64,000 bases of DNA, taken from NCBI GenBank assembly GCA_032717465.1, contig CM064690.1, positions 8,234,643 to 8,298,642 on the forward strand. The letters are read 5' to 3'. The position numbers and the translations under genes are program-made. Below the pieces are notes generated by a model that made no database searches, was not told where the DNA came from, and worked only from the letters and a program-made list of their open reading frames with translations. This document shows, piece after piece, positions 47,953 through 61,152 of the stretch; position 1 is the stretch's first letter; each line of letters begins with the position of its first letter. The stretch is from Coenobita brevimanus. Taxonomy: Eukaryota > Arthropoda > Malacostraca > Decapoda > Coenobitidae.

Positions 47953-48143
47953 AGCCTGTTGCGGCAGAGCGGTATGCAGCGCAGGATCACAGAGGGCGCC
48001 ACACGAGTGCTGGCAGCGGGATGGTGGGCAGGGGCGCTGGTACTGGCACTAAGCTACACATGCAACCTTATAGCCGTCCTCACAGTGCCAGTCTTCCCGC
48101 CCCTCATATCCACCATAGAGACACTGGCACTTAGTGGATTCAG
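47953..48143 (+). CDS. Variant ionotropic receptor, exon 2: pore end and TM3
   Basis: 191 bp bounded by TTAG and by a donor CAG|GTACTA (phase 2). Translated in phase with exon 1 it reads SLLRQSG..., directly continuing YG at the end of exon 1. YG-LL-QS is a common signature at the end of the IR pore loop. A hydrophobic TM3 follows, WWAGALVLALSYTCNLIAVLTVP, with the Y..NL.A.LT.P motif typical of IRs, and then the start of the S2 linker (FPPLISTIETLALSGF). The open frame, matching phase and conserved motifs argue for a functional gene. The remaining S2 lobe and TM4 exons were not recognised downstream and may lie beyond the window. Confidence 0.82.
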
Positions 48144-48248
48144 GTACTAATATAGCTCATACTACTTTAATTAATCTTATGTGTACTTGGTTCAACACAC
48201 TTCATATTTGAATCATAACCTTCGTATTCACTGTGACAATTAACCCGG

Positions 48249-49072
48249 CCCTCATATCCACTATATGGGCACTGACACTTTGCGGGTACTGACCCATAAG
48301 TACTTTCACATAATTAATAAAAATATGGTACCCAATTCACAATAAAACAATGTTCCACCCCTCCTCCTCACATCAACTATACAAGCACGAACACATAGTG
48401 GACAGAGGTACTCACACACGTTTCATGAATATTTATATTGTACTTAGCTCATGAAAACTTGATAATCAAGACATATGCACCAACCCATCGCCGTCCAAAT
48501 AGTGTTAGTTTCCCTACCCTCATATCCACTTTACAGTCATGGCACTTAGCGGACAGGTACTCACGCCCTTTTAATAGTATTTTAATTTGTAGCCCTTTTA
48601 ATAGTATTTTAATTTGTAGCCCTTTTAATAGTATTTTAATTTGTAGCCCTTTTAATAGTATTTTAATTTGTATATGACTTGTAAATACTTCATGAAGGAC
48701 TCACAAACTTAACGGATATAAGTTTTCTGACACTTTATCATTATCATTATCATTATCATACAGATCTCTCTTCCCACCTAAGGACTTGGTGAGACTGAAG
48801 CTTTTCCAGCGAGTAAAAACAGAGGGTGGGGAGTATAGGGCAATAAAGTTACCTCCCAGCTCAGTAAATATTTTTTTCATGTTGCGGTAAAACCATTCGG
48901 CTCTACATTCAGTGCAAAAATACTCGCGGATAGCACTACATTGAGTGATGATGGGCTCCCCACCTACTACATGAACGCTTCATGATGCCAGTACTGTACT
49001 TCACTCAAAAGTGCTAATACTGACTCATGTCCACCGTACGGGCAAGGCACTTAGCAGATACAGGTGCTACTG
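48249..49072 (+). repeat. Four decayed copies of the 3' end of IR exon 2
   Basis: Blocks at 48249-48293, 48331-48413, 48481-48565 and 49022-49072 resemble the exon end CTCATATCCACCATAG...GCACTTAG plus its donor. Each keeps a GGTACT- or GGTGCT-like donor; the second and third also resemble the upstream exon bases. None is open. Confidence 0.6.
48565..48672. repeat. 27-bp minisatellite, 4 perfect units
   Basis: The unit GCCCTTTTAATAG...TTTGTA is repeated four times without change; the first unit begins where the third decayed exon copy ends. Confidence 0.95.
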
Positions 49073-49280
49073 CTATTTTCACGCACCTTTATGAGCATCT
49101 GATATACTACATGACTTTTAACCACTTTTCATCCCCCCCCCCCCACGAATACACACACTCTTCTCATTTAATAATTGGTATCCCAGGACTTGAGGTACTA
49201 GCTTCAGGAAGTGATTCTTGGACAAATTTTAAATAAATAATGCCATATCACATGGGTCCAGTTCTCGACCATTGAGGTCT
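48673..49280. other. No gene; repeat-rich
   Basis: Includes (CATTAT)n near 48739-48760, a repeat related to 20070-20100 (CAGATCTCTCTTCCCACC), the fourth decayed exon copy and a C-run near 49134-49144. Confidence 0.5.
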
Positions 49281-49449
49281 CCATACACGTTTAGGCCGGC
49301 CTGTCGGGTCTCTTGAACAAACCGGCCTGTTCTGGCAAAACTGAGCGTGTGTAGTCGACATCAGATGGCATTCAGCCCATACACGCTCGGTTTTGCCAGA
49401 ATGGGTCGCTTTGTGCAGGCGGCCGGACAAGGCGACCGAGTGTGTATGG
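49281..49449. repeat. MITE-like nested inverted repeat
   Basis: Inner arms TTCTGGCAAAACTGAGCGTG (49330 on) and CACGCTCGGTTTTGCCAGAA (to 49401) are almost perfect reverse complements. Outer ends CCATACAC and GTGTATGG also pair. No coding sequence. Confidence 0.65.
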
Positions 49450-51479
49450 TGGCCTTCGCAGAGCTACAGTTACTGACTGCATTATGAGCCAGTTATGAAG
49501 GGTCCTTTTGCACCCATAAGGTCATCAGTATTTGCAGTTCAACAGTAGTCGAAAACGGAACCCATGTTGATACAGATTTTTTACTCAAAAATTGCCATAC
49601 AACAACCTCCTGAAGCTTCTGAAGACCTCCGGACACCCTGTATATGAGTGGTACTGCTCAGGTTTCATTAATTTCTCATGGCATAGAAAGTCATTTCGAG
49701 TTAGTGTTCTGCTACCAGACAGTTTTTACTAATCTTAGGAGGGATTTTCCAAACTGGAGAGACTACACAGTCGCTTTACTAATCGCATCACTCCAGCCTC
49801 ATTTGGACGTGAACCCGGTGGACTGCAGGCTGAAATTTCCCTTTTCCTGCAGTCTACCATCCACCTTTCAGAGGCTAAGGAAGAAGTTACGGGACGTTTG
49901 TATAATTGAGCAATGGAGCTGCACGACTATGTCGGTGCCACCGCATGAAAGCGTCCCTCACAAGCTTCATGTTTGTGCTCAAAAGCCATTTTAGGAGTAG
50001 CATAGGGGTTTTCACAGTACCTCTTCCTGGGAGATTTACTATGTATATGAAACCTTGATATTTTACGTTTAATATATTTCTAGAATCGATTCAGCTTGCG
50101 TCATTATTGTTCAGCAGCGTAATAAGGTGTATTACGGACCATGGAGGGAGACATTGGTCTCCGAAGATTAAAATCAATGGCAATGGCACTTAACCGAATA
50201 AACCTTATGTTAGTTACAAAATCTCTACACAGCATAGCACAGAATTAGATTCGTATATATAATAAATAGGTGCACAATTGGAAGCCCCTTACGTAATTAG
50301 AATCACTTACAAACTTACTCAAGTAAGATCAGTCAAACACTACTGCTAATAGAGTACAAAATGGGAACAGTTATGTTACCAAGGTGCTATGCGGAAGTTA
50401 ACATACTCGTAAATACAAATTCCTAATTTACGATTTGACGTCTTCAAGTACTACTTTACAGTATACCACTAAACAAAGAGGGGGGCGTAGATGAGGCTGG
50501 AGTCGAGAGTAGTACTCTTCCACATCTAGCCATGCCTCTTTTCCTTCACAGACCTATCTGACAGCAATGTTATATCTCTTTCCAAGCAACTTCTAATGGG
50601 GGCGTGGCAGGTCTTTCAAATAGGCGTGGCTACTGCATTCTAGGGGAGTGTTCTTCATCATCTGGGTTCGGGTCCACCTCCTTTCTGCCCTTCTAAATTG
50701 ATATGGGTTGATCCTTATCATTGCTGATAATCCGTGCTTCAAATCGGGTCGCAGCTGAGACAACATTGGCGGTAACTTGAGCCAGGGTAGACCGAGACAG
50801 GTCGCGGACATCACACAGTCACTCAGAGACATCTCACGGCTTTGACTTCAAGTTGTCCATCCCCAGATTAGTGGCCAGGCAGCAGCCAGTAACAGGGGTA
50901 ATATCGAAATTATATCGCCGAAAAGGGTTACTTAGAAGTTTCCTCTGCCTACTGTCCTTAAACCTCTTTTGCCCAAGGGCGCCTTTTCGTTTTAATATTT
51001 ACACCACGTAATAAGTTATATTTGGCTATGGGGATACTTTTCATAGGAGAGGAGCTAAATTGTGTTTGTTTTATAATCTCACCTAGGTACCGAAAGGGGA
51101 CGTCCTCATGTGGTAGGACCGATATAACTCATTTCTACGAGTATGTGGCTGGCTCTTCAAATATTCAACTACTTTCCTATCTTTCATAAGGAGGATGGTG
51201 CACTACAGGAGACGAGCAACATAAGCCGACAATCCACTGGGTTCATTAGAACACCCTGGAGCCATGCGAAAAACAACCCCATCATCAGTACTGTAGTCTG
51301 TGCTGAGCAGTCGAATAAGGATTGTGATTTTGTGATAAAAGCAACAAAAAAGGTTCAGAGCAAAATTTTTAAAAATGGCGATGCAATAAATGAAGAGTTA
51401 AATGAATCTTGTTGTTAAATCAGAGAAAGCGGTGTATGACATACTGGTGGCGAAAGAACTCAGTATTTTTTTTTTAATG
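49450..51479. other. No gene seen
   Basis: Frames at 49644-49994 (+) and 51143-51418 (+) have no recognised domain and no IR S2-lobe likeness. A more diverged final IR exon cannot be excluded. Confidence 0.45.
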
Positions 51480-52380
51480 CAAGAAAGAAGGAACCAAAGG
51501 CCTGAAGCTAGCAAGATTCTCCCCTCCAACAAAAAATAAAAAGAGAGCCAAATTCAAGACCAGTTCATTTCGAGATGCCACGACACACTGTGACTAAATG
51601 TCACAGGCAGGAGGGAACACGGACAGAGGAAGACAGTTTCATAACTGACCTGTTGCATACACAGACGACTGAGAGTAATGGTTGTCTTCCATTAAAGAGC
51701 TGAGCAGAAAAAAAAAAGAGAATTTGCTGCTAGACGAGTGATACACACCTGCCGTAGTGGTGGAGGGATGGAAGCAGACAGTTCAGAGGAACAGTGACCA
51801 TTGAAGCAGCGACAGAAAAGAGATAAAGATTCAACAGTGTAGCAAAAAGACAGAGGTTGAAGGGAGTCGGCAGGAGGAGGAGAGTTAATGAGACTAAAAA
51901 GCCATTGACTCCACCGTGTTGAGAAGAGTTGTATGTGGGAAGCTTCCCCATGCATGAGTTTTACTCTACACAGGGGCGAATAAAACCCTTGTATAAAGTC
52001 GACAACTGTGCTTGGGTAAAGATGGAACGGAGTTGGCTTAGCACACTTTATCTCATGGAAGCAGATTTTACAAGCTGGGTAATATGATCTTCCCAAGATA
52101 AATCCCGAGAAAATGAATCCCCAGGTATGTTTAGAGATGATGCATGAATGAGTTGGATATTGTTAACAGATGAGGGATACCCCTGTGGAAGATTTTGACG
52201 GGTCGGAAGATGTAAGAACTGAGCTTCTGATGTATTAAGATAAGATTACCTTTACCTAAATCAGAAATATGAGCCAAGTCAGACATTGTGTGCCATAGCC
52301 TCATCCCCTGTTTATGTAAGTAACTGCTGAGATGAACGCTGTGAAAAGCGGATGGATAGGAGAATGGTGGTGTCATCTTG
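51480..52380 (-). pseudogene. CR1/Jockey-like LINE 3' fragment, copy 3
   Basis: Minus-strand pieces match the C-terminus of the 42.9-46.1 kb LINE: FHRGIPHLLTISN, MGRSYYPACKICFHEIKCAKP, a NGHCSSELSASIPPPLRQ stretch and the LAANS end. 5' truncated and frameshifted. Confidence 0.75.
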
Positions 52381-53651
<1,271 letters not shown>

Positions 53652-53875
53652 ATATCAGATTTATATATGTTACACTGATAAATAATAAAATTATAGCTAT
53701 AGCTAGCTATACCGGAGAGAATATGGTCCTATAATACCTGAATGAAGTTTACATAATTAGCTGGGTGTCCAAACATCTTCACACAAATCTGCACTGTATA
53801 ATAAGAGTGGAGTGAGCTGTGCTTCATTCTTTTTATCACAAACTCACTCAGTTTTCTCCCCTCTATAGTAGTTCT

Positions 53876-54266
53876 ATTTTATGAAGGCGGTTTGGGAGGG
53901 GCAGCCTAAGACCTCACACCACTAGCTCTGTTGCCACATCACCGCCGCGCCACGCACGTGTAATTACGCCTGCTCATCTCTCATTCCCTCTCTCTCTCTC
54001 TCTCCTATTGTAAGTTAGTACCTACTTATAAATGAATTTTAAATACTCTGTATAGATGTAATAAAAAAAAAGCGAACATAATATAAATCCGGTACGACTT
54101 GTAAGCGTTGCTTTTGCGACGTTGTCAAGTGGAGGGACACAGGAGATAGCCTTGTATGTGCGGCTCATACTCGGTCAGTCTCCCGCCATGGAAGCTTGCC
54201 CATCAAAATTCAAAACAAGAGAAAAAAATAAAGAAAATAAAGACGGAAGTAGTTAATATAATTATT

Positions 54267-54347
<81 letters not shown>

Positions 54348-54442
54348 CAGAGGGGAGAGAAGCACGTGTGTGGTGGCGATGTGGTAACAGAGCTAGCAGT
54401 GTGAGGTCGTAGGAGGCCCCACCCAAACTGCCTTCATAAAAT
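53876..54442. repeat. Element with ~83-bp terminal inverted repeats
   Basis: Left arm 53876-53960 and right arm 54363-54442 are reverse complements with roughly 85-90% identity by eye, beginning ATTTTATGAAGGC. The ~400-bp interior contains (CT)n at 53989-54004 and (GA)n at 54272-54333. An additional CTTCATAAAAT just outside the right arm (54451 on) repeats the end motif. No transposase frame. Confidence 0.75.
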
Positions 54443-55500
54443 CAGATATCTTCATAAAATAGAGCATTAGGCTGCAAGTTCTCGCTTTCACAGAAACTGT
54501 TCTCACATTTAAGAAGTTTCACTGTTTTTGTTGTTTAATCGTTGTAACTTATTTCATGGGCCATTCTTCCATATGTTAAGCACAGCAGTGGATAAAAAAT
54601 AAATACTATGAATATAAATCCTGGCTGAGTGAATTCAGTAGGAGGCTATACATACTCGTAAAATGAGGGCTCATAAAAGTGATGAAGGAAGTGAGATATC
54701 TGGACTATAGTATTTTTACAAGGAACAGCTCTGACGGGAAAGATATTAAAGGAAAATACAGGACAAGGACAAAGATGAGATCTGCAAACGAACATGAATG
54801 TATGAGATCAAACGGGACATAAGGTCGTGAGATGGAAGACGGTATTTTAGAGTACAGGAATGCAGTAATAAAGAGTGTCACTGCGAGGTAGAAGGAAGGG
54901 AATTAGTTGGAAGAAATCAAAGACGACTGCAGAACGAACAGGTGCGGGCAAAATATTGCGGTAGTTTTAGTATATTATTTTCATTGTGGAAACACATTAT
55001 TCTCACTGCATTTCGGTACTTTCACTGTACTTTTGCTTTTCAATGCTGTGTGTTTTTATTAACTTATAGCATAAACATCAGCAAAATGATGGTATACTTT
55101 TCATACCAATATAACTAATTTCTGGGGCAGATAAAATCCATGGGAATGTTTTCCTTTGTGCATGAGTCCAGGCTGCCCTCGTAGCATCTTCTCTGATCAT
55201 GTCACAAGAACTTACAGAAAACTTTAAGTGTCCGAAGGGGTTTATGAGACATTCAAAACTTGTACAATTGCATACCTATTTTATTTATATATGTAGCAAT
55301 ACTACCTAGTCACAGAGATGTAATAATGAATGGAATAATACTACCTATCCTCCAGCGATGAACCATGGACAGCTGGTGCCAATCAGGTTCGTCTATTCTC
55401 TCCGGAACACCCTACTTATAAAATGAATCTAAATTATAGATGATTATAAAGTGGACTGGTGATAATTTTCATACAAGAAACCGGGGAATTGAGTCCAAAG
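54443..55500. other. No gene seen
   Basis: AT-rich, no recognised repeat. Confidence 0.5.
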
Positions 55501-55501
55501 C

Positions 55502-57721
55502 TTAATTTTGAATGACAGTCATTGACAGGAGAAAAAGGTTGCTGAGCCTCAGAATAGGGAGAGTCTGAAGGAGTGTTAGAAGAAGGAATAGGAGAAGAAG
55601 ATGAGCATCTCCGAGTGACTCCTCCAACACCAGGCCCCTCGGGGCATGCATAAGATCATCTGCATGTACCCATTTGGTATCGCTAGTAGACGGATCCTTT
55701 ATCACAGATTTGTTGTCCCTACGAGAGATGACACAGAAAGGACCCAGGAATTTACCATCAAGTATCGATGCATGCTCGTGGTCCAGGGCAAAAGCTAAGT
55801 CACCCACTTGGACGGTAACATCAGAGGTAGCTGCGTGTTGCTAAGGCACCATTTCCGTATTTGAGAGGGCCAAATTATTTTGAACATATATGAATTTTCT
55901 GAAAATCTGAAAGGTGAACATTGACAAAATCATCATGATTGCAGACCGGATCAGGCTTAGATTGTAGTAAAGAATAGGATAACCTCTTGTCAAAGCCACA
56001 TATGACAAAAAATGGAATTTCTCCAATTGACTTATTGAATGATCCATTAATGGTGCAGCTACCTGCGGAATTCACTCATCCCAGGTGATCTTATTTCCCA
56101 CCTTGTGACGTAAGCATTCTAGGATTTTGCGATTCTGCCTCTCCATGACGCCATTAGAGACTGAATGAAGGGAAACAACATTACTTTTACTAATTCCATA
56201 TTGACGGCATATTCCTGGCAGTACAGAATTGTTGAATTGTGACCCATTATCTGTAGGAATGACTTCTGGAGTTGTGAAGGGACAAATGACAAGTAATAAA
56301 TGCACGGGCAACGTTACTAGCCGACTTGTTGCACAATGGAACCAGTCTCACAGATTGGGAAAAATGATCAACTGCCACTAATAGATAGACGATGCCAGAT
56401 TCCATACGAGGTAAGTTCTGAAGATCAAGTGAGACAGTTTGCTAAGGCCTAGATGGTACAGGGTATTGCAATATGGGTGCAGACTGACCAGTAGAACCGT
56501 TATGAGCACAGGAGAGACATGCATCACAATGTGCTTCTATTTTCTTGCACTTAGAAGGCCAGTAATACAGAAGACACGCCTGTCATAAGCATCTACCGTA
56601 TCCTTATCCAGGTGCAACAAGCGAGGGATGTCATGGAGTGAATGGAGGGCAGCAGGAATTAAGTCCGTTGGAATAACTAGCTGTCTGACCTCGTGATGAG
56701 GCACATCACTACCTGTGAGTACCATCCTTTTGTCCAATAAGTCATTCAAGAGGAAGAAATCAGACATGAGGACTGGTAACTTTGGCAAGGAAGACTCATT
56801 GCCAGACTCAAGTTAGTATATGACCTGAGACCATAGAGGGTCAACGTGCTGGAACTCGTGGAGAACATCATAATCGCAAGCAGAACTAAAATCACAACCT
56901 GTAAAACTGCAGCAACATGACGTGATAGAGCATCGGCTACAATGTTTAACCTTCCTGGGCTTATTGAAGTGTTGGGTTGTACTCATTAACGATAACAGCC
57001 AAACGCACAAGACGACCAGTATGATTACATCCTCGAAATAGGTTACACTGAGAAGGTGGTCTGTCTGGATATGAACAGAATAATTGTAGGTGATGTTGCA
57101 CAAATGTTTTACGAGTAGAGACCAGACCACGGCGAATGCATCCCAATGAGTTACACTGTGATTCTTTTCCATGGAATTTAGACCTCAGCTCACATAGGCA
57201 ATGATGCACTTCCTGCCTTCAGAATCAACTTGCATGAGAACCGCACCAAGTCCCACTCTGGAAGTATCTGTGCTTAGTAAGAACTGTTTTAAATAGCCTA
57301 CGAATGCCAAGACCAGAGCTTGTGCAAGAGCAGTTTTCAGGGCACTAAATGTAGTAGCCTGTTCATCTGACCATACAAAAGGCTCGTCTTTTTTCAACAG
57401 TTTAGTCAATGGCGTTGCTATCTGCACGTACCCCTTGATGATACGACGGCAATAACCAATAAGACCGAGGAAGCTACACACTGCATCAGTGTTTGTTGGG
57501 GAAGGAAAGTTGGTTACAGCAGCCAATTTTTCGTTTCACGTGTGTATGCCACAAGCATTTATGACAAGTCCGAGTAATTTTAGCTTCTTACGTAGGATAT
57601 GACAATATGACAGTTCGATCCTAAGTCCAGCCTGTTGGAGCATAGTGAATACCTGTGCTAATTTGTTCAAGTGTTCCAGGACAGAGCAACTAGCAATAAT
57701 GTTTTTGTAAAACATGTGGTA
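55502..57721 (-). pseudogene. pol: Gypsy 2 Pol: C-terminal RT, RNase H and integrase
   Basis: RT resumes with MFYKNIIAS where YLDDII is expected, then LRIELSYCHIL, FLGLIGYCRRIIKGY and a RNase H start WSDEQATTFSALKTAL...GAVLMQVDSEG. Integrase has PTDNGSQFNNSVLPGICRQYGI (second Asp) and NGVMERQNRKI (Glu) around 56110-56290. A C-terminal GPFCVISRR follows near 55735. Frames change repeatedly. Confidence 0.72.
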
Positions 57722-58905
57722 CCTTGTCTTCCTTTGAAGATGTTGGCCAGGCCGTCCAGGTATGTGAAGTGTTTGCCTAGGCCTATTGTGTGAAGTAAGT
57801 GTGCTCCCTCTTGTTTTCCCATTGTGGGATTTATTTGCGTTTTTAGTCCATCAGACCTATCGTATGCTGTGCAGGACTCACGATTTTAGGACTTAACGTA
57901 TGCTCTGCAAGTATAACTACTATAGGAGTGTGCCATTATTTTTTTGGAAATATATGTGTATGACTGTTTTATTGTTATGTATCTGATGTTATTATATATT
58001 ATATATATTATTTACATTATATATTATAGAAATACTATATATATACTACATATATTACACTTTATATTATACTTTATGTACTATATTATTTTATTGGGTT
58101 TTTCCTATTTTTTTTAATTTTTTTTGCTGATTATAAGTAATATTATATAAAGACTAAGATAAAAGTGGAACAAAAGACTAAAGTGAAGACTAAAGTGAAT
58201 ATAAAGAATATATCAAAGGCAAAGGACAAAGGAAAAGGTCAAGGAAAGACACTGCTGTCAGACATAGAACTAGAGACTCTTGTGAACACCAGTGCATCAA
58301 GTGTGACCTCTCAGTGTGTCTCAGCCACAGCTAAACCCTGTGTACCAATTGTGAGGGGATGTAGTTCAGTAAAAAAAAAAAAAAACATTGTGTCTTATAT
58401 TATCGTCATATTATCGTCATATAAAGTATCAGTCCTCATCATTTGGGTCTTAAAATCATAGTTTAGTGTCAAACGAAATTTACAAAGTCATTAGGGTGTA
58501 TATACAGGGAACCATAACGTCATAAAAAATTTATATAGTGAAAATTTCCCTTTTTTTTTTTTTTTTTTTTAGCTCTTTTCAGGGTGTCTTCCCACAGTGA
58601 CCCTCATGAGCCAGAAGTGTGAGCCACTTACAGGATACGGCCACGGGACCTGAGAAGCAGCATATATAATCTCAGATCTTAAATCCTCATACGGGCCGAG
58701 TAATTAATTTTTTATTCAGTAACGTCAAAAAAAAAAAGGCAATTTTGGTGAGGTTCCTTTAGTCACCCATAAAACATTTTTATTTTTCAATAATTACTAA
58801 AGTAAGTATATCACAGGAAAGTAGAAGAGTTGTTCTTTCTTTTCATGGCCAGAAACCCCATAAAAATTGATTACAACCATGTGTTTTGATTTTTCGAAAA
58901 AGGAG
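57722..58905. other. Insert splitting the gypsy 2 RT
   Basis: AT-rich (57930-58160 very much so). Holds a Lys-rich 98-codon plus-strand frame without recognised domain, an A-run near 58373-58384 and a T-run at 58551-58571. RT sequence stops before it and resumes after it, so it is probably an insertion of unidentified type. Confidence 0.5.
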
Positions 58906-58915
58906 TTGGTTACAC

Positions 58916-60453
58916 TCAACGTATGTCATACAAGACAGGTCCAACAACGTATGCCTTTAAGGGTAGACTGTGTGAATCAATCACGTGAATGCCAATAGGG
59001 CGCATCTCAAACCAAACAGAAGTCTGCGGAACTGATAATGACCGAACAGGGTGCTGAAGGCAGTAACTGGAAGAGACGATTCCTCCATTTCCACTTGCCA
59101 GTAGCCACTCCACAGATCGAGGGAGGAGAAGACACAATTATTTTCACCTAGTGATTCTAACAAGTCAATAAGCACAGGGATTGGGAATCAATCTAAAACA
59201 GTTAAGGTATTTATGCAGCGATAGTCTATGACAGAGCGTAACTCACCATCCTTCTTTGCAACAAATAATTACAGACTGCTCCATGGACTCTCAGAGTGTT
59301 CAATCACTTCAGAGTCCAACATCCCCTTATTAAGACGATCAGCTTCCTTACTCCAACTATGAGCCAAGTGATATGCAGGGACATAATCAGGCTGAGCACC
59401 AGGCTGGAGTTTAAATGAGAGCTTTACTAAGCTAGTTTTGCCTATATTCTCACCGGGCTGAGCTACAGTCCTGCGGAAGTCATGAAGAGGATCAAGTAAC
59501 TGACTTCTGTGCACAGGATAATCGGCTCCATTTCACAAGACTCAAGATTAATTGGGGTAGTATTATCTGAAGAGTGAACAACTGAGAACACATCTGTGAC
59601 AGAGAGTGGGAAATCTTGAGATACACATACGGCCACTGGATACACACAAAAAAATCGTCAATCTGTGTCCCAGCATGAAGCTTAAGGGGATCATTAAATA
59701 CAAGTAACATAAGCTCTCACGTGACACCGAGCACATCGCAGACTTGTAACTCAAGCCCTTAACACGACTCGTCTTTGGCTGAGAAATTGCAGTAACACCA
59801 CCAGATGAACCAGCTTTCCTCAGCGTAACCTTACTACTCGTATATACGGTAGGGGTAAAACCGTGCCTTGTTTTACCACTATTCAGTTGGTTGTTCAGGA
59901 ATGCATGAGGTCTTCTAATGGCAATGAAGTAGGTAATGACGAGTCCAAAGATGCCTCAGTGCCACAGGTTGGCTCACTGGGATGTTCAGTTTCATAACCA
60001 GGGCGAAATTCTGAGTACAGGGGATCAGTAACGGAATCAGGCATGTCAGAGGACTGTGGAACGATAGGAAGGATAGAAACTGTATCATCTCGTGACTTAG
60101 AAATCGGGTTTGAGATACCTGGCACAAACCAATCTTGAATAGCAATGCCTCCACGTGCAGGTGACACATCGATATCTGCCATGGTTTTAATTCCCAGTTA
60201 GACGTCAGCAGGACAGCTGATCCTAGGAGTGACATAGAACTCAGCAATGAATGGCTCTATTGAATCGTGTAGAGAAATGTGAAGCTGAATTTTGCCCTTG
60301 ACATCTAAATCTGACCCATCTACACTACAGAGATGAAGATCGTAGGGCTCAAGGAACCAAATATGTTTAGAGCAGTGACCTTTAATTCTTGCTAATGCCT
60401 CTTCAGACACCAAGTTGACGACAGAACCTGAATCCATAAAGAGAAGGGGCCAT
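58916..60453 (-). pseudogene. pol: Gypsy 2 Pol: protease and N-terminal RT
   Basis: Protease with MDSGSVVNLVSEEAL at about 60395-60437 (DSG active-site motif). A spacer follows, then the RT N-terminus with LSFKLQPGAQPDYVPAYHLAHS and VIEHSESPWSS (about 59270-59440). Next comes FSSLDLWSGYWQVEM, the first catalytic Asp motif (about 59085-59130), and FGHYQFRRLLFGLRCA. Broken by stops; the frame then runs into the 57.7-58.9 kb insert. Confidence 0.7.
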
Positions 60454-61116
60454 TCACATTTTCCACATAGAGTTACCCCTTAAGAACCTTTTGCACCAAC
60501 ACGAGACAGGGGAAATTCTTTTTGTTCGGTAACTGCCACAAGGTGTTTGGTAACTACTATGGGGGAGGGGTTTGAGTGCCACACTCCCTTTCCCTCGAAT
60601 GCTGTCATATAAGAAAATGATACTCATTAGCAGTATTGCCTGTGGGTTTCTTGTAGTATTTGCAATATGCATGGTGGGACCGCAAAGGTGAACATCGTCA
60701 CCCTTCCCCACGGGCTTGTCTTTATTTGTGATAACAACCCAATTCATGATGTCCAGAGACACCACTATGCCAGCAAACAGCTGAGTACTTCTCACCTCCA
60801 TGCACAGTTGAATGGTCATGCCCACCTGTAGGTGATCTAGTCGTGAGTAAGAACGAGCGTTACTGGAAGCATTCTTGGCAGACAACCTAGAACGAGAATG
60901 CTCCGGAGAGTCGTGAAAGATTTGGATCTCTATTATAGTTCTGTCTGTGTGGTCACTTACCACTTGACTAGTGACGTTTGTGCCCATTTTCTCAATAATT
61001 TCCTTTAACAGTTGAGGGAATTTGTCACCTAGGTTGAATCTAACTTGTAAAGCAGTCTTACAGTTGAGGGAATTTGTCACCTGGGTTGAATCTAACTTGT
61101 AAAGCAGTCTTGGCAT
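60454..61116 (-). pseudogene. gag: Gypsy 2 Gag remnant
   Basis: 220 codons at the 5' end of the element. The first ~45 residues contain a 17-residue tandem duplication (LDSTQV / FNLGDKF repeat, DNA 61013-61100). The FPQLLKEIIEKMG segment is like the end of a capsid region, then a Ser/Arg-rich stretch follows. A CCHC-type knuckle is visible in another frame around 60690. Confidence 0.5.
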
Positions 61117-61152
61117 GTGTCAAGCCAATTAATGAAACTAAGGTAACCCATT

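Larger units (their letters stand above)
55502..61116 (-). mobile_element. Second Ty3/gypsy element, degraded
   Basis: Minus-strand gag and pol remnants in the correct order but in many frames. A RT interruption of about 1.2 kb lies at 57722-58905. LTRs were not identified and no env-like frame was seen. Confidence 0.75.

Noticed and set aside
49644..49994. Candidate last exon of the IR gene
   Set aside because: No S2-lobe or TM4 signature and no convincing acceptor; left as unassigned.
51143..51418. 91-codon plus-strand frame
   Set aside because: No recognised motif; probably repeat debris.
58165..58461. Lys-rich 98-codon frame as a new gene
   Set aside because: Low-complexity Lys/Thr composition inside an insert that breaks a gypsy RT; no further support.
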